A DNA stretch of 64,000 nt from Arthonia radiata (GCA_002989075.1 PSQN01000017.1:930001-994000); one strand, 5' to 3'; counted from the first letter of the stretch, positions 25,302 through 36,804 are shown. The notes: generated from the letters alone by a model not told the origin. A program made the numbers and translations.

Positions 25302-26737
25302 ATGACCCAACTCCTCACTTCTCGACAAGCAGAAGAGCTGTGCGTCCAAAGTCCCCAAACTCATCTATTCAAACCCAAAGCGCTGACGGTAAACCCAGGC
25401 ACAAATCAATAATCGCCTACCTCACCGCAGCCGGGCTCTCCCAATCCGCCACCGCCCTCCGCACCGAGCTCTCCCTTAATGACACCTTCGACGACACGAC
25501 CCGCAAGAAGTACGAAGGCCTCCTCGAGAAGAAATGGACCTCCGTCGTGCGATTACAAAAGAAGATCATGGACCTCGAAGCCCGCGCGCAGAACCTGCAA
25601 TCCGAGCTCGACTCCGCGACGCCTACCTTGCTGTCACGACGAAACGCCGACCCAAGCTCCTGGTTACCGCGCAGTCCGGCACGACATACGCTGCAGAGTC
25701 ATCGGAGCCCAGTGACCTGCGTTGCTTTTCATCCGATATTTTCGAGTCTGGCGAGTGGAGGGGAGGATACCACGATCAAGGTGTGGGATTATGAGTTGGG
25801 GGAGCTGGAGCGGACGGTGAAGGGGCATACGAAGGCGGTGTTGGACGTGGATTATGGAGGACCGAGAGGCGGGACGTTACTGGCATCGTGCTCCTCGGAC
25901 CTAACGATCAAGCTCTGGGATCCGTCGGATGAATACAAGAATATTCGAACACTGCCTGGGCATGATCACTCAGTCAGTGCTGTGCGATTCATACCATCTG
26001 GCTCTGCAGGCGCGCCGTTGTCGGGAAATCTATTAGTGAGCGCGAGCAGGGACAAGACACTGAGAATATGGGACGTGACGACGGGCTATTGCATCAAGAC
26101 ATTACGGGGTCACGGCGACTGGGTACGGGACGTCGCGCCTTCATTAGACGGACGGTGGCTGTTGAGCGTTGGCAACGACCAAACGGCAAGATTATGGGAC
26201 GCGGGAACAGGCGAGTGCAAGAACGCAGTGTCTGCACACGACCACGTGATCGAGTGCTGTTGCTTTGCGCCCGCCTCATCATACACACATCTGGCGACGC
26301 TCGCCGGGCTGAAGAAACCTCCACCCTCCTCCAGCTCTGCAGAATTTCTAGCAACTGGCGCACGGGACAAGACAATACGGCTTTGGGACGCAAGAGGTAC
26401 GCTCATCAAAACGCTGGTGGGCCACGACAACTGGGTGCGAGCTTTAGTGTTTCATCCCGGTGGTAAGTACTTATTGTCTGTGGCCGACGACAAAACGCTG
26501 CGCTGCTGGGATCTGGCGCAAGAAGGCAAATGCGTGAAGACGCTGGACGATGCGCATGGGCATTTCGTGAGCAGCCTGAGATGGGCACCGAGCATTTACA
26601 AGGACCCTGCAGCAGCACAGAATGGTGGAGGCGCAAATGGCGTGGTCAACGGCACGAAGAAGGAAAGTGGAGAAACGATACGGTGCGTGATAGCGACTGG
26701 GAGCGTAGACCTGAACGTGAGGGTGTTTGCAAGTTGA
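25302..26737 (+). CDS. PAC1: Nuclear distribution protein PAC1/LIS1 (NudF)
   Basis: Exon 25302-25339 encodes '[12 protein letters not shown]', completed by 'L' across the intron 25340-25398 (GTGCGT..CCCAG). Exon 25399-26737 continues '[19 protein letters not shown]', which restores the LisH domain (residues about 9-40). Total 458 aa. A coiled coil follows at about 58-90 ('[19 protein letters not shown]'), then seven WD40 repeats starting '[13 protein letters not shown]' and '[15 protein letters not shown]'. LIS1/PAC1 binds the dynein motor and targets it to microtubule plus ends; in filamentous fungi it is needed for nuclear migration. An upstream in-frame ATG that skips the intron would destroy the LisH start, so 25302 is preferred. 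An unstructured insert rich in Ser/Pro lies between WD repeats 5 and 6. Confidence 0.94.
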
Positions 26738-26926
26738 GGCGGACGGGAAAGCAACGAAGAAGTATACGAGATCTTGATACCCACGACTTAGAGGCTGTAC
26801 GACTTATACGCGCACGCAATGAATATAGACATGAACAAGCAACAGACTGCGAAGCCGTTTTCCTATCCGCATTGCCCACATCAATGTCCGTCTCTCAGTA
26901 ATCATACACTCACCATCTCAATCATC

Positions 26927-28567
26927 TCACGAAGCCTTCACCTCCCTCAAAACGCCCTTCCCCCTCCCCATCGCCCCCTCCACAGCCCTCACCAACGGCC
27001 CACACAACACCTCCACATCCCCCCTCGCCGGCCCTGCCAGCCTCTCATCAACCACAACCCGCCTCCGCTGCTCCCTCGCCCGCTGCTCCGCCTCCTTCCG
27101 CAACCCCTCCAGCACCCCCTTCCTCACCGTCTCCGCCGCCTCCCCCTCACTCCTCAACCTCGCCAAACACTTCTCCAGCGTCCCCATCATCGCCGGCAGC
27201 TCCGTCGCCAACGTCGGTCCCCGCGTCGTTATCAGCGTCCAGAAGTAATGCAGGAACTCTGTTGTTGTCTGGTGCGCCAGCAGGAGGCCTTTCAGCGTCT
27301 CTTCGGATTTTGCGGGCCAGTGTAAAGATTTGAGCACGGCGTCGACGGTGTTGGCGCTGGAGGTTGATGGGGGCGTGAAGGGCAGGGTGGGCGAGATGAG
27401 TGATTGAATTTGGTGCGTCGCGGCGCGGAGGGCGGTGGTTTCGGGGGATTTTGAGGTGGCGGCGTCGTTCTCGTCTTCGGAGTCTGAGTCGTCTTCGTCG
27501 GCGGCGTTGTCGGGGAAGTTGATGGAGGTGGAGAGGTCGAGGGAGCCGGATTGGGTTGTCTGGGCGGAGGTCTGGAGGGAGTAGAGGACGGTTTTGGGAT
27601 CTGCTTTCGGGGTTGACTTGGAAGTCTGGAGTTTTGTAGAGGCCTGACCTCGCTTGTACAGACTTTGCTGGTCCGCAATTGTGAGTCGCAGGCCTTTGTC
27701 GCTCGTTTCTGCTTCGAGATCGCGCAGCTGCAACTGTTTCCACGTTTCCTCGTCCATACCGATTGGTGCATGTGGATCAGATGTATGACCTGGGTCTGCA
27801 GGCTCCGTACCGCCCATGATTGTCTCACTCGTTGCATTCAGGCGACGGATGATAGGCATTCTCGAATCGTCAAGCACATTCTGGTGCATATCGCTGTTGT
27901 GTTCTGGTCCATTGCCCTTCCATTTTGTGTTGTTCTCGTTGCCTTCAAGATCGATATAATTAGGCACGTGCGCGCCGGCGACTTGCTTGCCCAGCCGCAT
28001 CCGCACCTCCTCCTCCGACATGTCGAGATACTTATCCATTCGAGGGTCCCGCGGATCGTCTTCGCGGATCCGCTCGCCTCGCAGCTTCTTCCCCAGCCGG
28101 CCCGTGAAGAACGCAAACCAGAACTCCATCTCCGTCATGCGCTCTTCCTCCGGCTTATCAGGGTCTACAAGATCATTGTACGCCGTCCGCACGACCGGGT
28201 ACATTCGCAGAATGTCCTTCGCCTGGTCCCTCGCGATGTCGAGCTTCATGACATCGTCCTTGACCTTCGGCTTAATATCACTCAGCACATTGTACCTACC
28301 GCGACCTTGTTCCTGCTCGACAGCGTGAGCTTGTAGGACATGCTGGCGTGACGCCCAGAACTCCTTGACGACTTGACTTAATGGCACTTCGGGAGGCTTG
28401 TTCTGGAACATGCTTCTCAGCACCTGCTTCAGCTCTGGATTCTTCTCCAAACATGATTGCTGTAAGTCCCGCAATGGCGTCCCGCTTGACTTTTTGGGCT
28501 TTTTACTGCTGCTGGCTGTTGATGGTGCTTCGCTGGTCGCGACCCGCTTGGGAGCTGCGGAAGCCAT
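26927..28567 (-). CDS. TFB1: TFIIH core subunit p62/Tfb1-like, without the PH domain
   Basis: Single exon, 546 aa. After a Ser/Lys-rich start it shows the two BSD regions and linker of Tfb1/p62: 'LQQSCLEKNPELKQVLRSM', 'VVKEFWASRQHVLQAHAVE', 'GRYNVLSDIKPKVKDDVMK', 'MEFWFAFFTGRLGKKLRGE', 'VPNYIDLEGNENN', then 'RRLNATSETIMGG' and the C-terminal helical part to residue 546. TFIIH opens promoter DNA and acts in nucleotide-excision repair. Family members usually begin with a PH domain of about 110 residues. None is visible here, and all three minus frames of 28568-28800 upstream are blocked or unlike it. Only about 480 nt separate this ATG from the AlpA stop. It may be a truncated gene, a divergent form, or have a missed distant exon. 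Confidence 0.8.
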   Translation of the reverse strand: MASAAPKRVATSEAPSTASSSKKPKKSSGTPLRDLQQSCLEKNPELKQVLRSMFQNKPPEVPLSQVVKEFWASRQHVLQAHAVEQEQGRGRYNVLSDIKPKVKDDVMKLDIARDQAKDILRMYPVVRTAYNDLVDPDKPEEERMTEMEFWFAFFTGRLGKKLRGERIREDDPRDPRMDKYLDMSEEEVRMRLGKQVAGAHVPNYIDLEGNENNTKWKGNGPEHNSDMHQNVLDDSRMPIIRRLNATSETIMGGTEPADPGHTSDPHAPIGMDEETWKQLQLRDLEAETSDKGLRLTIADQQSLYKRGQASTKLQTSKSTPKADPKTVLYSLQTSAQTTQSGSLDLSTSINFPDNAADEDDSDSEDENDAATSKSPETTALRAATHQIQSLISPTLPFTPPSTSSANTVDAVLKSLHWPAKSEETLKGLLLAHQTTTEFLHYFWTLITTRGPTLATELPAMMGTLEKCLARLRSEGEAAETVRKGVLEGLRKEAEQRAREQRRRVVVDERLAGPARGDVEVLCGPLVRAVEGAMGRGKGVLREVKAS

Positions 28568-29044
28568 CTTTGGGTGGCAGCTGGGGCTAGTGATGTTTTT
28601 GAAGAGCCCTCAGTGGCAGCTTGAGTACTCTGAGAGTTGTCAAGATGCGTCTTCTGATACGGCGGCGTTGAGATCACAAATTGTACAGCGTAATATCAGC
28701 TTCAAGGCCAGAAGCTCGCATTTCGTACTAAATGACCAGGATTGTTGATTAGTCTGTGCTCCGCGCGAGGTAGACGAGGTATGTCGTTGATTCAACCCTA
28801 ACCCGAACGGTTAGCATTTGCCACTGTCGCTAGCAAGACGAAGGTGAAGAGGTGGGCGACTCGCCATGAGAAGCACGCACACAGTTTAGATGCAGACTGC
28901 CTACAGAAACCATGGTCATCCAAGAGGCGGCTGCCTTGGCACAGCACGGACAGCATATTCTGCTTAACAATAAGGGGTATCTGCTGATCATACACCTCAA
29001 CGCCGTGCAATCGTAACTCATGCTCATACCATTGACCTCCCTCA
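28568..29044. other. Intergenic between TFB1-like and AlpA genes
   Basis: Both neighbours are on the minus strand. I translated the minus frames here looking for the missing PH domain of Tfb1 and found only short, stop-containing frames. Confidence 0.55.
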
Positions 29045-31856
29045 CTACCCTCGGCTCTGCTGCTGGCGCGCTTTCATCAGCTCGATCCGCGCTTTCAGGT
29101 TTTGCGTCACCTCTGCCGCCCTTTTCCAACTCTCCACACCGCCTTCGTTGCTGGCGCCCTTCTCTCCAGACTGCCTCCCTCTTGAGCTTGTAGCGCCTGT
29201 ACCTGAACTCCTCCCATCTGACTCGGAGATGCGATTTGTGCTACCACTGTGACCACCGCTATAACTGCCCAAGCGCCCATTGACACCCGAACTATATGTG
29301 CTGTGCCCTGACGCACCTTGACTTGTTGATATTGCCGAAGTTCCCGCTCTCCGTGGACTCACAGCGGGATTTCGGTCACTGCTAGCATTCGAGCCTGCGC
29401 GGTTCAGTGACTTGCCAGATGCAAAGGTATCAGGAGCAGCGTTCTCCTTACCTGCACTGTATGTCGGACTGATAACACCGCGCCGGCTGCTAGGCCCACC
29501 AAGTCCGTTGAGACCACTCGTGCTGTCCACGTCGTCTGCAGGGACATTGTCGCGCGCAGGCCCCATGTCTGATGTTCTAGGTGAGACTGCGCGACCAATT
29601 CGACCAAGCTCGCGCTTCAGTCGATCCACTTCTCTCTGTAGTGACGCGGCTTGTTGTTCTGCCGACTCTGCATCCGACCTGGCCCGTACTAGTTGCGTTT
29701 CCTTGGCCTTGATGGAGAGTGTGTCGCGCGTATGATCTTCGATAAGCTGCGCGTTCTGGTTCTCGAGCTCTTCGACTCGCTCGCCCAATTTCAGGTGTTC
29801 GGCACGCAACGTCTCGTTCGAGCTTCGAAGGCGGCCAACCTCAGCACGAAGCTCGTCAAGCTCGATGCGTTCGATCGATGACAACGGCCTTGTAGTGGGA
29901 GATGCGAGAGCTTGAGCAGGCTCCGCAGGTTGTGGCTTAGTCAGTGTTCGGCCAGCGAGACCACGAGAGATTTTAGGGGCTGGGGTTGGCGCCTCAGGGG
30001 ATGGCGAAGCAACCGCACGTCGTGGTGACGCTGCACTCGGAGGAGCGGTACCGCCAGCCGCAGGAAGTTTGCGACCAGCTGGAGGCTTCAGTCCTCGCGG
30101 AGCAGACCCAGCTGCACCCGGGCGTGCTATGCCTGTGCGAGCTGCAGGCTTTGCTGGCGTGGATTCGTCTGCGATGGCTGGTGCAGCAGCTGGCGCTGGC
30201 GCCTTCTTAGTTGCTGATGCGGCTGGCTTCTTCCCCATGGGTTTCTTTTGCACAGCAGCTGGTGCCGCTTTCGGAGCCGGCGCGGCCTTCGGCTTGTACT
30301 TGGCTTTTACTTCAGCTGCGTCCGCAGATTCTTTAACCTTCGCTTTCCTGATGTCGTCAAGGTCATTTAAGTGAACATTCATGATGCGGTCACCCATGAC
30401 CTTGAGTAATACACCAAGAACTTCACAGGCTGCATTTCTTTGCGTCTCTTGTGAATCAGCCAGCAGCTTGTTGGCAACATCAGCTATCTGCTTCACCTCT
30501 GGAATGCTCGGCGCGTCGCGTGTCGTCTTGAGATTCCGTATGACGAATTGTGTTGCGCCGAGCTTGACCTGAGGATTCTTGTTTGCGAGGAAACCGAGTG
30601 TCTCTTCTAGGCATTCAGAAATGCCTGTCGACATACACACTGCGTCCAACGCACCCGCAAGGGCATCAGTGACTGATTGCTTGCGCTCTTTCAATCGTTC
30701 CATCAGTGGTGTAACAATGGTCGAGCGGTATTTGTGGAAACTCCGTCGCAGGCCTTTCGCAAGAAGCTCTACACAGTTTGCCGCGACCGTCACTACCGCA
30801 ATGTTGGCGTCTTTCATGCACTTGGCTAATCCTCGAATGATCTCGTCGAACGGTCCTTCTTCGATCGCTGGATAATTGATGGCAGCATGTAGCTCATCAA
30901 GCGCATCTTTGCGCTCTTTCCACTTTGAGGAAGCCAGACGATCTGAGAAATCTTTAGGTATCGCTGGGAAAACGTTCACTGCCATACCCTCCGGCTCCAC
31001 GTCCGGTTCTTCCTCCATTTCGTCAACATCGCCTTCGGCCTCTGCACCGCCGCCACTGGGCGCAGCAGCAGCCTTAACAGCTTGCTGTGACTTGAGCAAT
31101 CTCTCCGGCTTTGGTGCCGGTTCATCTTTGACCTTCTCGAAGAGCTTCTCGATGTCGGTTTGTTGTACTGGTTTGAGGTCATTCCAAAACAATGCCTTTA
31201 TTCCCTCCCTGAGCCAACGGTACAGCTCGACTGTGAGGTTCTGCGCCTCGGCGCGGACGTTTTTGTCTGCATGCCCAAAAACCTTCGGTAGTGATTTTAA
31301 GACTGGCTTTGGATCTACTGTCTTGCAACCGAAAGCGTGATATATTGCGGTGAAAGCCGCAAGGGTTGCTGCGATAATTTTTGGCAGCTTATGGGATAGT
31401 AGTGGGAGAAGTTCCTCGAGTACTGGATCGGCCTTGTCCAGCTCGACATATAGTAGAATACATTCAAGGGCCTTTTGCTTTGCTGCCGACTTTGTAGATA
31501 TCAGGCCTTTCTCTGCCAACGGCGCGACTGTAGAGTTTCGTGTCCTAGAAGCAGTCAGCATAAGCTGCAGTCGGACCCGACCTGATGTACCTTGTGCACC
31601 CAGCTGTGCCGGCAATTTGAAGGTAAGAATGCAGGGCATTGAGCGCCTCTTGATGCGCGGCGACATTTGAGTCTGTGACGGCGCCCTTCCAAAGGCCGGC
31701 GTCTGTGAACTGTCTGACCACGGGATCATTTTCTGACTGCGCGGAATCGAACTCTTTTGCGGCTGCCTCATAACCTTCTTTTCGCACTTTCCAATTCTTA
31801 TGTGCAAAGCGGTCGGATAAAGGAAGCGAGCTGAAGTCCTCCTCTTGATCGGCCAT
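29045..31856 (-). CDS. alpA: TOG-domain microtubule polymerase (XMAP215/Stu2/AlpA family)
   Basis: Exons 31856-31591 and 31544-29045 give 921 aa; an alternative donor 9 nt upstream keeps the frame. The first TOG domain (residues about 5-230) opens 'LPLSDRFAHKNWKVRKEGY', and the second (about 285-510) opens 'FSDRLASSKWKERKDALDE', each a run of HEAT-like helix pairs. A basic Ala/Pro/Lys-rich linker (about 520-660) probably binds the microtubule lattice. A coiled coil for dimerisation follows at about 690-770 ('IELDELRAEVGRLRSSNET', 'RVEELENQNAQLIEDH'), and a Ser/Gly-rich tail ends in a short helix ('NLKARIELMKARQQQSR'). Two TOG domains plus coiled coil are the fungal Stu2/Alp14/AlpA layout. It adds tubulin at plus ends. 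Confidence 0.92.
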
Positions 31857-33090
31857 CACAAGCGACCTGTCGGAAAACCTTGTTCAGGTAGTTGCTCGTT
31901 GTTTAAACCGCGTGATATCTATCCAGAAGTAGCGGAGGTGTGAGCGGGAGTGAGGATGCAACAAGGCCTGTTGGTATGCTGATTTATGATACGCGCGCGT
32001 GTTTTCGATATACTGGGTGACTGAGGAAAAGGAAGAACAAGGCGCAAAGGCTCTAGGTAGGGTGAATGAACTCGACGTGGCTTGACCGTTCTGGGCGGAC
32101 TTGTTTTGCTGCGTCGATCATCTTTGTCTCAGCAGCAACCGAAATTACTACTTTAGGTAATCCTCTGGATCTCACTCTCTTCGCATTGTTTACGCACTCG
32201 CTTTCCCTCCCCGCCCCACTCTTACACTTGCGTCAAGACCCGTCCGTTCATGTATACTCCAGCGCTGCTTCACCACCTCTAGCTTGATATTCAGCACCAA
32301 GACTTGTCATCAACCAATGATTGTTCGACCTCATAATGATGATGCTAATGGGTTTGCCTGCACTCAATCAGAACGAATAAGCCAATGTACCATGTTCGCA
32401 CAGGCGCAAAAGAGGACAACCTGATGCGAGAACCTCATTCATAGATGCGTCGCTCGTACGCATGTCAAAGTAGGCGACGAAGCGCACGATCTTCTCAGTA
32501 ATGCCGCACCGTCGCGGTTTACAGCACCAGCGTCAAAGCGGATTTGTAAATCACATGGACTAGATAGCAGCGCCAGGTCCATACACAGCTCCCCCAGAAA
32601 GCAGCGAAGCAGCACAAAACCGCAGGCGTCAACTTAAGTCAGTGAGCTCTAGCCCTGCAAACATGCGGTGCATCCACTGTTCAGGTTCTTATCTATTGCT
32701 GGAGATTTCATGATGTCAGCACATGCCACATTGAGTGTTCCAAACGAGCATGTGTACAGAACAAAGCGAGCAGGTGAAGCCTGGAAGAGGCTACTTGATG
32801 TCGATCTTAAGGTACAGCTGCGCGACGAATCAGAACACCGACCATCAGTGAACACTGTCTCTTTCATTACGTTGTAGTGTCACAGTCTCGAAATTGGCTG
32901 CGAGTAAGAGCGGTCTTGTTGTGGTCACACTTGCTCGTTACGCGCCGCCGCGTTCGGCAGGAAGATAAGTCACAAAGAATTGTCTAACAATGGATGACAT
33001 GCAGAAAGAGTGCGAGAACTTCATACAGAGGCATAGCATTCCCCGTTGAAAGTTTTCCACAACGTAAGCTCAGCAATCCTGATCTGCAAT
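31857..33090. other. Intergenic between AlpA and the accessory island
   Basis: About 1.2 kb with no supported gene. Short frames at 32066-32287 and 32668-32877 (+) have no motif. This is the left border of the family A/B island. Confidence 0.4.
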
Positions 33091-34264
33091 ATGGCGACCT
33101 GGAGCCCTGGCTCCCAACTGGCTATTATGGGCTATCCATTACCAGGTGCAGGCTTTTACACTTTATTTGAGGCTTTGCCGCGCATTGTCCGAGTTAAAAT
33201 AGTCAAACAGATTCTGTCATTTGATCAAAAACAACAAGTCATCAATGGTCACGATCCTCAAGAGCCTCGGGCACAGCAACCCAATCATCACCCTTTCAAC
33301 ATGGCTACCAGGGGCCAAGAGAATTGGGTTTATTACCCCTTTATTAGCCTCACCAGCCAGACTTTCGTGCGCAGCACGGATAGAGCATACGTAAGTTATG
33401 CCGTCCCTACATTTTGTTTTGAAGTGTCTGTGATCCAGAAGACAATGTGCTGACATTCTGAGATTAGCAAAACTTTTTGGAGGTCCTTTTCAAGACGAAA
33501 AGACTTATCTTCTTTAGCGTTCGACACATGGTAAGCTTCACAGCGTCCAGACTTTGGCCTCGGCAGTACCGTGTCATCCATTCAAACCTTCACTTGACAG
33601 CATTGGCAAGAAGAAATGCAGAAAGGGCCTAAAGGGATCCATGAAAATGCTCCTCACGGTGTGATTGGCTGACGCTTAGAACCCAGGCCAACTTCTTCCA
33701 GCATATCAGGGCATTTGCTACAGCGCGACACCGCGCACCGCATGCACTGTTCACCTACATCAGAGAAATATACCTTCTACAACTCCGTGGGCCGATTAAG
33801 TACGTCGACGCTGCGCTTGAGCTCCTCGAGGACTGCACTCGTCTGGACATACTTCGTGTATACTACTGTGCTACTTGCCTCAACCGTCGCAACGGTCCTG
33901 GTCCAAGGAATCCTATGCGAGTCGTAAGGAGGTGGAGGAATCTACAGTGGAACCATCGCAGCGGTCGTGGTGTGTTCAATATGGCGTCAAAGTTTGGTCT
34001 GAGAAACGTTTGTGCTGACATCCATGTCTAGACCATCCACCGCATAGCGTGGAGGCCCAGCGTGGCGACATCTGGTGGATCTGCCGCCCGTGTCATTTGA
34101 TTACTGTGAAGAAGCATTGGACGAAGGCTGTACTTCCCCGCGCGGGACCGATACATCTCGTGCAAGCAGATCCCTTGGCCCGTCCACAAATCAATGACGA
34201 TTTCCTCAGACCGTGGATGAACGACATTGCGCCCGGAAATCTAGATGCCAGCTGGCTTACTTGA
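33091..34264 (+). CDS. Family A protein, copy A1 (unknown; paired CxxC), intron-containing
   Basis: Exons 33091-33390, 33468-33530, 33687-33969 and 34032-34264 give 292 aa. The joins follow the three intronless paralogues: 'STDRAY'+'QNFLEVLF', 'SVRHM'+'ANFFQHI', 'SGR'+'DHPPHS'. Family landmarks are 'NWV' (about residue 80), 'LRGPIKYVDAALELLEDC', the Cys pair 'YYCATCLNRRNGPG', the basic 'VVRRWRNLQW', a second Cys pair 'WICRPCH' and the C-terminal 'DDFLRPWMNDI'. An F-box-like stretch, 'LPRIVRVKIVKQIL', lies near residue 30. I do not recognise the family. The Cys pairs suggest a zinc-ribbon-like fold (inference). No signal peptide or membrane segment is visible, so an intracellular role is likely. 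Confidence 0.7.
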
Positions 34265-34926
34265 GGAAGCAAAGCAACGAGCTCGTTCGTTCCGCAATAG
34301 AGCAAAGTCTTCCTGGCGGGTTTTCTCTTCAATGATTCACTGCCCATTCGTGGTTTGCACATGTCTCGTCTACAGTATTTGATTATCTGTGCTCATGCAA
34401 AGACTATCATAAGTGCCACATGATATCTGCACGCCTATGTGTCCTTCGCCCTCAGATATTACATTAGAGGTCAAGGTCGTGAATCAGCCTGCCGAATACC
34501 AACGAAGCATCATTCTCTTCACGACAGCGTCCAGAGTATGAATATCGCAACGGTCTCCACGACGGCAATTGGTTCGGCCATTTAGGTCGAATTTTTGTCA
34601 AGCTATTCCTATCAAAGCAGGCTACTGGTTTGCTCTCTCCAATGATTTGATCCTTTGTCAACAAGGCCAGCGATTTGGCCTGGCCATGTCCAAGCTCATT
34701 GTTGTTTCGCGTGCTTACCGCGTGGCTGAATATACACAAAGAGACAATGGCAAAGGCAAACAACACGATTGCACCATGTTTAAAGATCATATATTGAACT
34801 TGCCTGTCTACATCTTGCTCTGTAAACTTTTCTGGGTCTTCAGCTAGCAATACGTTTTTCAAGCTTCTCTTCGATCGGCAGGTCCCTGAATTCGTCCATC
34901 TGTTCATTTCGTATCTTGTCTGTACT
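34265..34926. other. Spacer between A1 and A2
   Basis: Holds the possible minus-strand membrane-protein frame described at 34464-34907 and the A2 promoter. Nothing else recognised. Confidence 0.4.
34464..34907 (-). CDS. Possible small membrane protein (low confidence)
   Basis: A minus-strand frame between A1 and A2, 147 codons from the ATG at 34907. It shows one good hydrophobic segment, 'AIVLFAFAIVSLCIFSHA', after a charged start ('EDPEKFTEQDVDRQ'), and a basic C-terminal half. There is no family match I can name. The frame stays open further upstream into the A2 coding region on the other strand, so it could be chance. Confidence 0.3.
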   Translation of the reverse strand: MNRWTNSGTCRSKRSLKNVLLAEDPEKFTEQDVDRQVQYMIFKHGAIVLFAFAIVSLCIFSHAVSTRNNNELGHGQAKSLALLTKDQIIGESKPVACFDRNSLTKIRPKWPNQLPSWRPLRYSYSGRCREENDASLVFGRLIHDLDL

Positions 34927-35805
34927 ATGGCCAGTCCATATCCAATGCTCGCCGGCATGCTCGCTGAAGTTGGGCTTCCACAACCTGGACAAGCAAATTT
35001 TGGGGAGATATTTGGCGTCATGCCAAAGGACTTTCAAGATCTGATAGGCCCTTTACTGATTGTTCATAACCCAGCCAACCAGACAGTCCGTGCGAACGAC
35101 CCCCATGAGGCGCGCAGCCTTAACCTTCCGCAGACATTCGGCTATCAAATAGCAACTTTCAGTTCTGTGAACCGCAACCGCAACAATTGGGTCCGCTTTC
35201 CGGACAATGTCGGTTTTATTGACAATGTTATGAGGTCGACCGACAACGGCTACGAAACCATGATCATTCTTTGGCTCGAAAGGAGCATGCTTGAGTTCCC
35301 AAGGATAAGGGACATGTGCAACTTCTTCACGCATCTCGTTGAGTTCGCCGAGTCGCGCGGGCGCCCGGCGGACTGGTTTCTCCGCCATGTCCGGAATCTG
35401 AACATCCGACAGCTGCGTGGTCCTTACAGGTACGTCGAAACTGCCCTGAACCTCTTGCAGCAGTGTGAGAATATCGTCCTTCTGGCCCTAGCCTACTGTC
35501 CCACTTGCCTTGGCTATCGGAATGGGCCAGGAAATTCGAATCCGGCGAAGGTCGTGCGGAAGTGGCGGAGCTTGCGTTGGACAGTGACGAACGCAGTAGA
35601 TCGTCGGCCAATGTCTTTGGCCCCCACGCGTGGTTTGCCAAATGAGAGGTGTGGAGCATGTCGTGCGATCGCCAGGAGGGGTCGCAATCCGTTACGGCGT
35701 GGTAAAGGGCAAGTTGCATTTGGGCATGTAGTGGCTGACAGGTTCTTGAACGCCTGGATGGCGAGTATTCCTAGACGGAACTTACTCACCTTCAACTATC
35801 GGTAA
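34927..35805 (+). CDS. Family A protein, copy A2
   Basis: Single exon, 292 aa, the same length as A1 after splicing. Conserved positions are 'NNWVRFP' (about residue 95), 'MRSTDNGYE', 'FPRIRDMCNFFTHL', 'LRGPYRYVETALNLLQQC', the first Cys pair 'YCPTCLGYRNGPG', 'VVRKWRSLRW', the second Cys pair 'CGACRAIARR' and the tail 'DRFLNAWMASI'. The corresponding A1 region is interrupted by three introns; here none. Function unknown. No signal peptide is visible. Confidence 0.72.
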   Translation: MASPYPMLAGMLAEVGLPQPGQANFGEIFGVMPKDFQDLIGPLLIVHNPANQTVRANDPHEARSLNLPQTFGYQIATFSSVNRNRNNWVRFPDNVGFIDNVMRSTDNGYETMIILWLERSMLEFPRIRDMCNFFTHLVEFAESRGRPADWFLRHVRNLNIRQLRGPYRYVETALNLLQQCENIVLLALAYCPTCLGYRNGPGNSNPAKVVRKWRSLRWTVTNAVDRRPMSLAPTRGLPNERCGACRAIARRGRNPLRRGKGQVAFGHVVADRFLNAWMASIPRRNLLTFNYR

Positions 35806-36804
35806 AAGCAAGGTAGGAATCAGCTGGAAAGGATATGGGCTTGGATGTCCCACGCTGTTGGTGCTTATGTATTCATAAAGAACACCTTCTGTGTCTTTGA
35901 CCAATGTATTAATCAATCTGCAGGCATGGCTGGAGTTGCAAATAGGGGGGCTGGGCGGCCTAATCCAGAATTACCTAATTGGGTAGTTATTAGTATCTCA
36001 CTCTTCCACAACTGTTTGCCCCAGACTTCTCCCTTTCTTCCACGCGCGTCTTGACTTCGTTCCTCCTTGTAACACACATTGATCTAAATCCGTTCTTGCC
36101 AAACTTCTCGGAATCTTGATGGCGCTCGGTGGTCGATTGAATGTCGCTCTCGTTCTTTGGCACAGAACATGTACAGGATCGGAAGATCTTGCAGGACAGG
36201 CCATAATACGTTCAGTACGGCAAGCTGTATGACTGACCTTCATTATCTACTCTAATTATATCAAAGACCCCTGCCTGTACAGAATAACCTGCTGAGGATA
36301 TATATGGTCAAGGCGCTGAGGCTGAGGGACTGACAGATGCCAGACTCCTGCAGTCCATCGTCACCAGCCAAGCATGCTGCTAACCTCGACGACAAGAGGG
36401 CCGTAATTGTTGCATTTACCTCCGCAATGATCGATCAGCTCTTGCTAACAAGGGACTACAATCACTCTTCCAGCTCGTCAGATCGCCCCACTTCACTTCG
36501 TATTGTTTCCCATTATTCTATTGTTGAGAGGCTTCTGAATAGGTTCTCGGCCTATTATCGATTAGCGTCCCAGCCACGCGACTTTCATTGTTGAGCAAAC
36601 GCAGTATGGAAGAGTGACCATGATGTTTCTTCTGCTAAGTATTCACCACGCAAGACACGGCTTTCCTCTTTTCACATTCGTTGCACACCAGTGTATTGGC
36701 TCATCCGTTCTGTTCTCATCACTATCGGCAAGCATCCGAAAGGCCATTCTATTCACTATCGGCAGGCATCCGAAACCTTTTTCTCACCATCTTTCTTTAC
36801 CGTC
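35806..36804. other. Spacer between A2 and A3 with a short direct repeat
   Basis: About 1 kb without a supported gene. Just upstream of A3 a 22-23-bp sequence beginning TCACTATCGGCA and ending GCATCCGAAA occurs twice (about 36719-36740 and 36753-36776), differing at one base. It may be a promoter element or a local duplication. Confidence 0.45.

Noticed and set aside
27665-28336. 223-codon plus frame
   Set aside because: Antisense shadow of the TFB1-like gene.
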